A stretch of 64,000 bases of DNA, from the NCBI GenBank assembly GCA_019096065.1, contig JAGUCH010000001.1:6944001-7008000 (forward strand). The letters run 5' to 3'. The DNA comes from Paracyclopina nana (lineage: Eukaryota; Arthropoda; Copepoda; Cyclopoida; Cyclopettidae). How positions within the stretch are numbered: position 1 is the first letter of the stretch; each line of letters starts with the position of its first letter. The notes under the pieces were generated by a model, which made no database searches, had not been told where the DNA came from, and was given only the letters and a program-made list of their open reading frames with translations. Positions 1 through 10,628 of this stretch are shown here, piece by piece. The translations under genes were made by a program, and so were the position numbers.

Positions 1-3000
1 TCCGGTACATAACACTAAATCAATGGAGTTACCAACATTGTCATTGAATGTGCAGGTCCTCGATCGAGTCCTCGTCTCTTGATTACACCTGTAGATGGCG
101 TTCAGCGAATCGTTGTGCGGAAAGTACTCAATTCGATTAACGCTGATGACGACGAGGCCCTCATCACCCGGGTTATTGATGGCATTATAATCCTTGTGGC
201 CACCTTGCATGAAAAGGCCCATATTACATCTCCCTTCCAAGATCCATTTGGGAACTGTCAGCATAAACGAGAAGCAGATTATTATTAAACGCGTAAATAT
301 CGAATCCTCTGCGAAGAGATTTAAGACGGCGCTAATTCTTCTTGCCAGAGACACTCTTTGAATGGACCATAATTTATGGGACACGAGCTATGATAGATGA
401 CGATACGTTTTCAATGAATTCTTTTGAAAAATATGAGCTCTTGGTGCACGAGCACACTGTAGAGATCGTTTTCAAAAGCTGACAAAATAAACGTTTTCCA
501 CTCTGAAATTGCCATTTTCCAAACATCATGATGATCCTTGACGCATTTTCCGCGCTCGAGCATTGACTGTGCACGCTGAAAAACTCGAGTTTTTCCACTC
601 AATGGATTGCCATCAAAATAAATGTGGAAGATATGATTTTCAATGAGCTTGCAGGGTAGCCTTTAAAGGCGCTCTGACACTGATGCATATGTAAAACGTA
701 CAGCCTAACCTTGTCCACTCTAAAAATTGACCATGACAAATGGAAATAAGAAATGTTTACTTTAATCCTACTCGCAGCCCCTCCCGCTCAAAAGTACACA
801 GTCACCCTATAGCTCGCTTGCTAGCTCGCCTAAAAGCCATTCTGAAAGGGCACAACAATAGTTCACATCTAGCTATGGCCAAGTCAAGTGAAAAAGTTCA
901 AATACGGGGAACTTGCGAGCCCAGCTATGCTCCAGTTCGAGACAAGCTGGAGCAAATGCTTCGTAAGGGATCCGAGGATAATGTGCAGCTCTGTGTTTAC
1001 GTAGATGGCAAATGTGTCGTTGACTTGGCAGGAACTGCCAAAGGAAACTCTTCGTATAACGAAGAGTCATTGCAGGTGCATTATAAATATCCTGAGAATT
1101 AATAGTAGCAGCTCACAGCAAATCAGCTTGCCATGTTTATTGTAGCCCAATGTATAGAATTATGGACGCAGCATCAAAGCCTATTACTAGCGTTATTATC
1201 TTAGTGATTAAGGGATGCACGTACTCAATTATACGCAAGCTTGGTTCGGATATGTATTGCTTTTAGTAGACATTCATCACGCAGTAGTATTTGAGCTAAA
1301 CTTTTGTATTTCTGAATATTTTGATAATTGCCTCCGAGAAATTACCTTAAAAAACACGATGATGATTTCTTAAGATACTGTGCAGCTAGATTATCCGAAG
1401 GTAGTAGAGGTAATAAATGGACCATTTCATGGCATTATGGACTGCCGATTAACAGAGAGAGAATATTAATGATGTTTTGTATATGCGTAGACCATCTACA
1501 GCTCTGGAAAGTCACTGGAGTCAGTGGTTATGGGCATGCTGTATGACAAAGGGCTCTTCAAGTTCGAGGATAAGATAACTCAGTTTTGGCCAGAATTCGG
1601 GCAGAATGGCAAGGATGACGTGCGGATTTGTGACGTCTTGAGACATGAGGCCGGTTTGGCCTGGTTTACTGAGTCAATTCCGACCGTCAAAGATGCCTTC
1701 ACCGAAAACATCAAACTGAACAAAATTGGGCAGCACATCGAGAAGCAAAAGCAGCATTTTCCAGAGAACGCCAAATTGGAATATCATGCTTTGACAAGGG
1801 GATTGATCATCAACGAAGTCGTACGAAGAGTTGACCCTAAGGTACGAACAACTCAACTTCAGCAAGTCAAAACCTAAAAAACCATAAACTACCCGCCAAG
1901 ATTCTCCAACTTTTCATATTAAGGCTTTGCTTTCACGTCAATGTGAAATACTCGCATAGCTCTGTTCTCTCAAAGAAATATTTCCAAAGGATTTATGCAT
2001 TATTTGACTTTCAAATATCTCTCTTCAGGGCCGAACTATTGGCGAAATTTATAGGGAAGATGTGAAAATCGATGGGGTCTATAACGGATTGAAAGACGAG
2101 GAGATTTCCAAAACTTGTCCTGTAATTGGATTATCTGATGGCTACGTTACCTGGCACAGTTTGCTGCCAAAATGGGCCGGAAAGAGGCTTGATTTGACTT
2201 TCGGCCAATTAATGGCCATGTCCAAAGCGGTGAAAGCGCTGAAGGTGGCTTTCGGTGAGAGGCCGACCGTATTTTCTGAGCAAATACCCGGATTTGAGAC
2301 AGACAAATTCGTCTCATTTTTCAATGCAAAGGAAACAAGAAAGGCGGAAGTTTCGAGTGCAAACATGTGCGGAAATGCACGGGGATGTGCAAAATTGGCA
2401 TCAATTATGGCCAATAAGGGGCAAGGTCTCATGTCGGAGCAAGCCTGGCAAGAATTGCATTCAGAGCCCACGCTCGTATTTTGCGGTGGTAAGTGAAAAA
2501 GTTCTTTCTAACGAACGCCTGCAAATCATTTGCCTTGCAGAATTGGGCGTAAGAACCAACTTCACAAAAGCAGGGCTGAATTACTTCGTTGAGCCAGAAG
2601 ATGCCACTGAACCGGAAAAGCATGGGTTCATTAAAAATCGGGAAGGATTTTATGGATGGTTTGGTTATGGAGGATCAGTCATCCAGTGGCATCCAGAATT
2701 GAAAATTGGATTCGCCTTTATCCCAACTATGGCCATCCCCACAGAGTTTTACTGTCAAAGAGGAGCAAAGCTCCAGCAGTTAGTAAAGGACTGCGCACGA
2801 AAATGCAGCAATTGAATGTGAAGTATCATCTGCCAAAATCCTTCAGTAATAAATGAACTCATCTTACCTGGAATCTGGCAGACAAAAGCAGCTTTGTCGG
2901 GTCCATTGCAGTAGCGCGTATTCCATCTGTATCCGCTAGAGGGATCAACAGACACGCACATGCCCATTTCGTGGTCGTCCGAAAATTCGCCCCACAGGCT

Positions 3001-6000
3001 GCTAGGCGGGCTTCCAATTGCCTCAAAAGATTTGGGAGGCGGAACGACGTCATCTCTGAAAAAAGCACAGCCAGGTTGTCAAATTGTTGCCGCGAGCCGC
3101 TACTTTGCCTTCTTTTGAAGAAACTTGCTTAGGGGAACCATGAAGGAAATTATGGCAGTAACGTTAGTATTGTCAAGTCGCCATTTTTCGGCTAAGAGTC
3201 TCAGTGGCACGCCATTCATTTTGTTTCGAGAGATATAGGAAGAAAAAATAGAGCCATTCAGTATGTAACGGCTTCCTCCCCTTTCTCAGATATAGGAAAT
3301 GTCTTTGGGCCCGTAAACTCAATAATGTCACAATGTTGCAAAGGTCTCCTGATGCTACTGTTATAACAGTATTTTGTGGAGCTTTCCCAATTCTAGAAAG
3401 CTGTAATAGCGCGCGCGGAATCTTCAATGGTCTTGATTTTTTCCTTGCATAACCAAAGCTCCGTAAAAATTATGGAGCCTACATTTGCATAATTTTGACA
3501 GGCCTTTTTGGAAATTGCTGAAAGCCTTTGGAAATTACATCCTTGAAAGCTATCGTACAGTGCAGTTTTCAGAGGAAACAATTTCGGAAGCTTGTATGGA
3601 TGGAAGTTGCACACTCTTGTCGAAAAACTTGTCTTCCTTTGCCTGATTTCTGCTCGAATGGGTTCTATTTTCTAGTCTTCAAGAAATACATGCAGCCAAC
3701 AAAGAAAATCCTTTTGACTCTTTAACGTTTCAACATGCTCCAGATTTTACATCAGTGCGCTCGATGAAAATGACTAGATTTGACATTTGTAACAACTTAC
3801 CACATCCTCTACCTTTTGACCTTCTTCAAGCATTAGGTATCAAAGTATCCCATGCTTAAAACAGCTAGATGCTTGAGCTATAGGTACACCTACAGCATGA
3901 CCTGACATGGCGCAAGACTTCAAGAATACAAAAAAGAAATGCACTTATCAATACTTACAGTCAGTTCCTAGTATATAAAAAGCCATTTCGAGGCATCCAA
4001 CCATTTTGCAACTCAGAGCAAAAAGTGGGATGCCTTCATCTTTAATCCATCCAAAAATGCCATTACCAAGAAATCTTTTTTACTTCCACCATCATCACAG
4101 AGTGCAATCTCTTTCTCGGGAAAATGGGGAGAAGTGGGATACATAAGAGACTTTTTGTGTACCGAGAGTTGGAACCAAACTACAACAGTCTCCTCCAGCC
4201 ACCCCCCTGAATGCTTTGTTATAAAGCAATATCAATTGTATTGTTTTCTGTCGTTATTCGCAGCAAACAGCATACTAATGCTCGAAACATTATCTGCTAG
4301 CTCTGAGAGAAACAATAATAATTCTTGGTGAGCCGATAAATGATTCTCCCACCAAGCACCCGTGATTTTGTAGCCGCAAAAAGGCAACCATGCTCAGAGC
4401 ATGTATTCCTATTTCCCGTGAAAATGCCTGGAAGCCTTCGCCTACTTTACACTAATGATACAGAGCAAAAAGAAAGTGCGTGCGCTCAGAAGAGCAAATC
4501 TATAGGGAGATCAAAAGGGGGAAACTTTTTTTGAACTATTGTACTGCCCTTTATGATCGAATTTTTTTTATCTACTTTACTGACAGATAATGTTATACAC
4601 TTTTAGAACAAGCATTTTTTGCTCAACTGTTACAGATATTTTTTTATCTACCCTCATTGAACATGTCCTTAAATTACATACACATTTTGCTCTACACTTT
4701 TGTCTCTTAACTATCTGGACTACTACTCACTTTTCTTATCTACTCACTGAAGTATTATTCACTACACTTTGAGCTATACTCTTATGTTACAAATATATTA
4801 TGAGCGTTCATGAACATGCTTTATATGATATACTTGTCCCCAATGTTATTTCATCTACTTTTGATGAGCCTTTTTACGTTTTTGTTACTTGAGTTTTATG
4901 GTCTACTATTTCTTGCTAACTAGCCTTTTTTGAGCTACTCTGACTGCAGTAGCCAATTGAAATTTGTGATTGCAATTTATTCCTGATGGTAAAGACTTTT
5001 CCCTTCAAAAATACTACTGTTTAATTGCTTTTTTTACATAAAATATATTTCCAGAACTTTATCAAATATAGTCCTTGCCAGTAAAACAGAACCTTCTTTT
5101 GAAAGATGAATTCAATCCAAAACTAAAGTTAGCTTTTATGCCAATTGCAATTCAAACACCTGTAGAGAAAAAAAAAGTTTTTCCAAAATGTGTATATCAA
5201 AAAAGCCATGTTCAAATTGTGTAGATAAAGAAGTGTAGTGAAAAATCAGTGAGTAAAAGCAATCCTGGGCAAATTATGTTTGTAAAAAAGTGTAGATCAA
5301 AAAGTGTAGGTAATAGAAAGATGGTCCAAAATGTGTAGTTCAAAAAACGGCACAAGTAGGCAAATTAATGTAATGGCCAGTAGTGGAAGAAATGTCAGTA
5401 AAAATTATGTAGCTCTAATAATGTAGATGATTCAACGTCAGTATCAATACTAGTACTCTATAAAATGTCAGTACAGTATCTAAGAAAATACACGTTTATC
5501 AGCAATAGACATAAAAGTGTAGGTCAAAAAACAGTAGTGGAAAATGATGGCACCCGATCAAAAGTAAGTGAAGGAGGAGGTCAAAATAATTGATTGCAGC
5601 ACCCTTCTGAGCTGACACGAAATGGCTTCTCCTTAGATACATTGATTGTAGGCGGGATCGCATCTTATGATACCACGAAGCATCATTCCGAATGCAAATG
5701 GAAGAAAAACGCTAACAGTATCTGGTGTAGCACACAATTGTGCTACATCTAGCTGGAAGCAAATAATTAATTTCTCCTACCCAAAAGCCATGCCCCAAAT
5801 GTAACCCCTATCAAGACTTTCCATTTCACCAAAAAGCTTCCTAACCACTTTCCTTGCTACGTCATTAACTTTAGTAATTGCTCGTTAGGAAATACTTACA
5901 CCCAGTGAAAGCGATCTAACGGCGTGGCCTGATGCAGACCAATCCAAACCTCAGAATGGACATCCACGCTGGATAGGAAATCATGGACGGCCGCCTCGTT

Positions 6001-9000
6001 ACCATTTCCATCTAAAAAATGGCACAGAAATCATCATCAGCATAAGAAAAATTCTGCCTCTAAAAAACTTTCGGTACCAGCTGATATGTGGTACTTCAAG
6101 TTAAGCCTTGATTCTGCTACGGGTGACCGCAAAACAAAGGGCCAATCTCAGAAAATTGCAGCAGGAGGACACGAAAAAAGCGAATTACATTTCGTGGGTT
6201 GGTTTTTTTCCTGTATTGGAATCTCCTCCCAGCTGAGCAGGAAGGTAAACCTGATAGCTTACCTCTGACAAGGTGCCCAAAGTGTTTCCGACAAATGGCT
6301 TCTGCCTCTGTCCAAGTTGAGGCGAGATCAAAGTATCTCATGAAAATTGGCGAAGTGAGGTCATGTAGTAGCCAAGGATCTGTCGAGTAACTTTCCTCTT
6401 TTTCAGAGGTGTGGGACTTCTCAAGCTGATCTGGACGCTCATTTTGGTAGCCTCCACGACCGTTAGTATATTGTGCTCCTAGTATCTGAAAAATGCAAAC
6501 AAAACATGCATTCATGAGATAAAAGCCAGAATTATTTATGGGCAAAGATCAAGGAAAAAGGGAAGACTCTTTGTTTGGCGCGCGAGTATTGGATGAGGGG
6601 ATCTTTGCTACAGCTATGTTGCAGGCATAAAAAAGTTGGCTTGGGGCTTTGCTTAGCTTTCTTTAAGGTTTTCAACCGTTGCTAAATATCCTCGTGTAGA
6701 GTAGAGATTTTCTACACAAAGGTTATTAAACATTTTAGTAATGTGTGTGTTGAAAAACCTGACATCTACTCAGCCGTTACACCATTGCAATTTGGTCCGA
6801 CCGTGCCCAGAATGACAATTTCAGATAGAGAGACAGTTAAAACAAGTTTTATGGGCTCTTTCAAAATAATTGGACTTCATTCACTCTCCTTCCATCCTAC
6901 TAAAAAGATATCTGCTCAATTTAACTCATATCCACTGTGAAAGCCACTAAGAATTGGCTCAGCTCAGGAAAAAACCTATGTCGGGATCTCTTTCTGATAT
7001 GTCTTTACTGCTGGCTTAGATTAGCATTTTTCTTCAACCAGCCAGTCAAGCAAATCTGTAAAGCTGTCAAGTATGCAAATGATCTTTCAATCAGGGATCT
7101 AGTGGGCCTCGTTAGAGCTGAGCAAATAGCTATTTTTGCTATAAAACTGAGTGCCGCACGACGGCCATAAAGATATATAGGGCCGTTGCAGCTTTGCGCT
7201 TGCAAGGGAGATTCAGCTGCGGCAATTTTACTCAGCTTTGCTTCCTTCTAAAGGGCCATTTAGCGTTCTCAGCCGCAATTTATGCCGTCTCGGTTAAATC
7301 AGTAGTCATATCATTCAAGTGATGTTTTCTCTGACAATCTATTTGGAAAAATTGTTAAGATTGAAGGTTTGGGTTAAAGCCTGTGCGGTATTTTTAGTTA
7401 CCATATGCGTATAGTTATTTTGCAATTACATTGCTTTTGTTGATGTCAATCTGCCACAGTATCCTTTCTACTAGGTTACAGTTTTTATGGTCTCTCTTAA
7501 TTATAAGCTTGGATGAATAAAGAACCACCCTTCTGGCAACAAAAAAATAAGCATAGTGTAGTACGGTTAACCAACAAAGTATGGTGCGGATAGGCAAGCG
7601 AGGCCACAGAGACAATATACTTCATTGATTCTCGGTGCTAGCTGGAACCGGGCTGTCGTCTTTCACTAAAAGACAAACTTAACAAACTTAATTTTATATG
7701 AGCGTAGATAGAATAGCAAGAAAAAATCCTTCCCTAGCCTCTTTGGGTCAAATTGAATATTCAGATTAGTCGACTGCCTTGACTGTGTATGCTCTCCGCT
7801 AAAAAGTTGCAAAACGCAGCACGCACAACTGCGGAGATAAATGGCCGGCTGGAATCGTTGGGGCTACTTCCAAGTAACAAAATCGTTCGCATGAGCTAGC
7901 TGCTTACCACTACGACGAGAAAGCACTAAAAGCACACATTTAGCAAAACTATCGCAAGGAACCAACTATGAGCAGATTTTGCGTAGAATGATTTTGTGAC
8001 ACAGAAATACTCCTACTACGTATATGGAAATGAACGAAGCTTTTAAAACCCTGTCATTCAGGAATTTTTGCAGTAACGTATTCCAAAAGTCTGGATAAGA
8101 CCAATTAATGATCGCAAAGAAAAGAAAGTGCTCTAAGGGAATTCTGCCTTAATTTATCTCTCAGCAAATCCAGAAGGCATCACTCAATCTCTTGATAGTT
8201 GAGGATTCTTAAATAGTGCTGCATGCAAACTGTGCCTGATGATCATATGGTACAGAAAAACGTTGGCTTTTAAATAGCTAAATAATATTTTAGCACCGAG
8301 TCTGGGCAGTGTCACTAATAGCAATAACTTTTTTGACCTCAGCAAGCCAAAGATTATTATTGCAATACCAAGACACAGACAAAGAACATCTGTTATGAGG
8401 TCTCGTCTGGGTGACAAAAAACTGCCGAGTCCTCTTTATTTGACCACATGGCAAGGCTGAAATTAGTGCAGTAAAAGTAGGAGTCACTTGTGCAAAAGCG
8501 ACCAAGATTGCAGTCTCTAAAGAAAAAATGTCCCAGGTTACAGAACTTTCTCGTCTAATTGATGCACTCATGCCGGTGTGCACTACCTGTAATAAGTGAC
8601 TGTATATGGAAGTAATAAAAATGTACATCTCGGCCAAAATGAATGATGAATAGGCTGCACTTCTCCTATTGTAGAATACAGCTACGTTTCACGCAGCAAT
8701 AAGCAAAGCAGAGAGCTTACTCGAGAAGCTGGCTTCCTAAGACATTTTATGGAAGGAAATGTGTGTTCATCATTCATGAGCCAGAATGACGCAAATTACC
8801 ATTTGCATTGACATGAGCAATCGTATTGCCTAATAGCTGAGAAATCTAATTGGCTGATATTTTTTAAAGCCTCTGGCCTCCCCATGATTAGCATGCTGGG
8901 CTCCGAGAAATAGCTCTTGAAAAGCCTCACCTGATTTTCCCCAGTCAAGGTTGAGGAGGCGTGTAAGAGAAGAAAGGAAACAAGCAAGCTTGTTCGTTGC

Positions 9001-9053
9001 AGGCACATTTCCGGACTTAATAAGTTGTTGCCACCATCAAACGCATTTTCCAT
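1..9053 (-). CDS. C-type-lectin-like secreted protein, 3' end beyond window
   Basis: Coding exons on the minus strand: 9053-8931, 6485-6263, 6011-5900, 3055-2868 and 254 to the left edge. Every donor and acceptor is GT-AG and the phases (0, 1, 2, 1) match at each junction. The first exon holds a signal peptide; translation may start at 9053 or at the ATG at 9008, directly before the hydrophobic stretch RTSLLVSFLLLHASS. A low-complexity segment follows, then a C-type lectin fold: W-x-EAE-x-x-C, GHLV, VWIGLHQ, FHWV, LWGEF, and the closing C...W-N-T-R-Y-C...F-V-C. The usual EPN or QPD calcium/sugar motif is absent and WND reads WNT, so calcium-dependent sugar binding is doubtful (inference from the family). 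The last visible exon encodes at least 84 residues with cysteines after the lectin domain and is open to the edge; I do not recognise its domain. The 5' exon begins at a splice acceptor (9063-9065), so a 5'UTR exon lies upstream. Confidence 0.78.
875..2815 (+). CDS. Serine beta-lactamase-like (LACT/esterase family) protein
   Basis: Exons 875-1075, 1491-1841, 2029-2488 and 2541-2815 join into 428 residues, all GT-AG with consistent phase. The start ATG at 875 opens MAKSSEKV. The family is the animal class-C beta-lactamase/penicillin-binding-protein-like hydrolases (the nematode LACT group and relatives), which use a serine nucleophile; the physiological substrate is generally unknown. Visible motifs: S-x-x-K at residues 71-74 (SSGK), a Y-x-N-like motif reading YHA at 165-167, and a glycine-rich GYGGS at 379-383 just before the family block QWHPELKIGFAF. 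There is no signal peptide, so the protein is probably cytosolic. The length matches the family (about 400-470 residues). The whole gene lies inside one intron of the minus-strand lectin-like gene. A poly(A) signal follows 32 nt after the stop. Confidence 0.93.
2848..2853 (+). promoter_or_regulatory. AATAAA poly(A) signal of the beta-lactamase-like gene
   Basis: AATAAA lies 32 nt after the TGA at 2813-2815. Cleavage 10-30 nt downstream would fall at or inside the antisense lectin exon that begins at 2868, so the two transcripts would touch or overlap. Confidence 0.6.
3056..5899. other. Introns of the lectin-like gene
   Basis: No exon was found in 3056-5899. The stretch holds the inverted-word element at about 4,550-5,560; the rest is AT-rich with only short chance reading frames. 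Confidence 0.5.
4550..5560. repeat. Degenerate foldback element built of short repeated words
   Basis: From about 4,550 to 4,930 the plus strand is crowded with variants of TCTAC and CACTTTT. From about 5,160 to 5,560 it is crowded with their complements (GTAGA, AAAAGTG). Several longer blocks pair between the arms in matching order: TACTCACTGA...TTCACTACACTT on the left against its complement near 5,225-5,255, and GAACATG...GATATAC against its complement near 5,190-5,215. The spacer at about 4,950-5,160 contains CCAATTG-type words on both sides. This looks like an old imperfect inverted repeat of about 1 kb. No transposase-like frame is visible. Ends are uncertain by tens of bases. Confidence 0.55.
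6486..8930. other. First coding intron of the lectin-like gene
   Basis: A 2.4-kb intron in phase 0 between the signal-peptide exon and the first mature-protein exon. I see no further exon, repeat or RNA in it. Confidence 0.45.
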
Positions 9054-9062
9054 CAACCTCTC

Positions 9063-10628
9063 CTGAAATGAAAAGTGAGTTATTAGAGAGAAGAATTGGC
9101 AAACTAAGAAACCAACAAAGTTAAGACGATGGCCTTTGAAAAGAGGGGTCTTTCAAGTCGAAAATAACTTTTAACCCAATCTTGCACAAGTTATCTTTTC
9201 ACTGGATGCATGGGGACTTTACCAATGTAGTCGAAATGATACGGGAGAAGACATGGCGAAAAAGGCATTCTGACTTAACCAAACACACACATGATTGATT
9301 CATATGAATGGTGATAGATGATCGCTTAGAAAATAATGACATAAAAAGTCGAAGGCTACCCCGAGGTACTATTACATTGGCATTCAGATTAAATTGAGCG
9401 AGGAAGTTAGAGTCGTTTTTTACTTGACCCTAGAAAGAGTTAGCGGCCTCCAGGCCGATCGTAAATGTCGCAAAAGCAGCCAGCTGTCCAGTACTTACGC
9501 TTTCGTTGCATGGTTAGCCTTTCACTTTTTGGTAACGGAAGAAGCTAAGTAAAAATTACGCATTCTTAAAAAATGCGTCCAACGTAAACTGGCGAGTTTC
9601 TCATGTCTCGATGAGAGCAACACATCCAGAGGTATTTTGTATAAAGTAACTCAAAAAGACAAAAAAATGCCAAATTGACAAAAACTGGCGAGTTTCTCAT
9701 GACTCGATGAGAACAACACATCCAGAGGTATTTTGTATAAAGTAACTCAATATGACAAAAAAATGCCAAATTGAAAAAATTAAAAAAGTGCCTTCTCTGG
9801 TATTGGAACTTGCCCGGATTTTTATAGTGGAGCGCTATCTGACAACAGACGAGCTAAATGATAGTTTGGACCTTTTCGATAGCGCTAATAATCTACTCCA
9901 TAGCATTCAGCATTGTTTATATTCGGTTCTAAGTTCAGTAAGATACTAATTCACGGATTGCGCGATTTTTTGATATAACATACATATTTTTCATGCTTAG
10001 GTAAAAATCTCGTTAACTTTAAGCATTACAGGCTTACTTTCTTGCACAGGTTGGGTCGCAACTGAGTGCTGATAGTGTTGGAAAGAGCCTATTTCTTTAT
10101 TGGATATATGTCCAAGCCGTCCACGTGTAGCACAAGAACTGTCAGACTACCACCGACCGCTCTGACGCTTTAAAAGAAAGCAACGTCGTTGCTCCTTTTC
10201 GTGCGCTCCACGAACCCGGATTTTATTTACTTCCCATGCATGCACATCAGTGACACAGCTCGCGTAGCAGTAACCAATGAAAATCATAAGCTTGACGAGC
10301 GGTATGTTCATTTAGAGACTTTTAAGATAATGAGCATTTTTTATGTTCATTTTATCCTTAAGTGATATTAGCATGATTGCCTATTAGCACATGCAATATG
10401 ATTTGAGGTGAACATATTTTCAAAGAATGTGCAGTCATAAGTTATAGCGCCTGGTCCACAGTTGTATTAACAGGCTAGGCATGCTATAGATCTCGGAAGC
10501 AAGAATAATTTGGTCATTGTTATGCAAAATAGGCTCAGAGACCAGCATCAGGGAGAGAGTATTATTGGTCATGGTTTCCATTATCCCAATGCTTGCAGAA
10601 TGAGCTCTACTATAGCAGAATAAAGTGT
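9063..10628. other. Spacer upstream of the lectin-like gene
   Basis: No gene supported. It presumably carries the 5'UTR exon and promoter of the lectin-like gene and the 3'UTR of the 171-residue gene. It contains the 96-bp tandem duplication at 9,586-9,778. Confidence 0.4.
9586..9778. repeat. Two-copy tandem repeat, 96-bp unit
   Basis: Two adjacent copies begin AAACTGGCGAGTTTCTCATG at 9586 and 9682, differing at only a few positions, and both end near AAAAAAATGCCAAATTGA. The high similarity suggests a recent duplication. The period is a multiple of three, so a minus-strand frame stays open across it, but there is no other sign of coding. Confidence 0.9.

Noticed and set aside
9566-9769. Minus-strand frame with a 32-residue repeat
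   Set aside because: The frame is open only because the 96-bp tandem unit is divisible by three.
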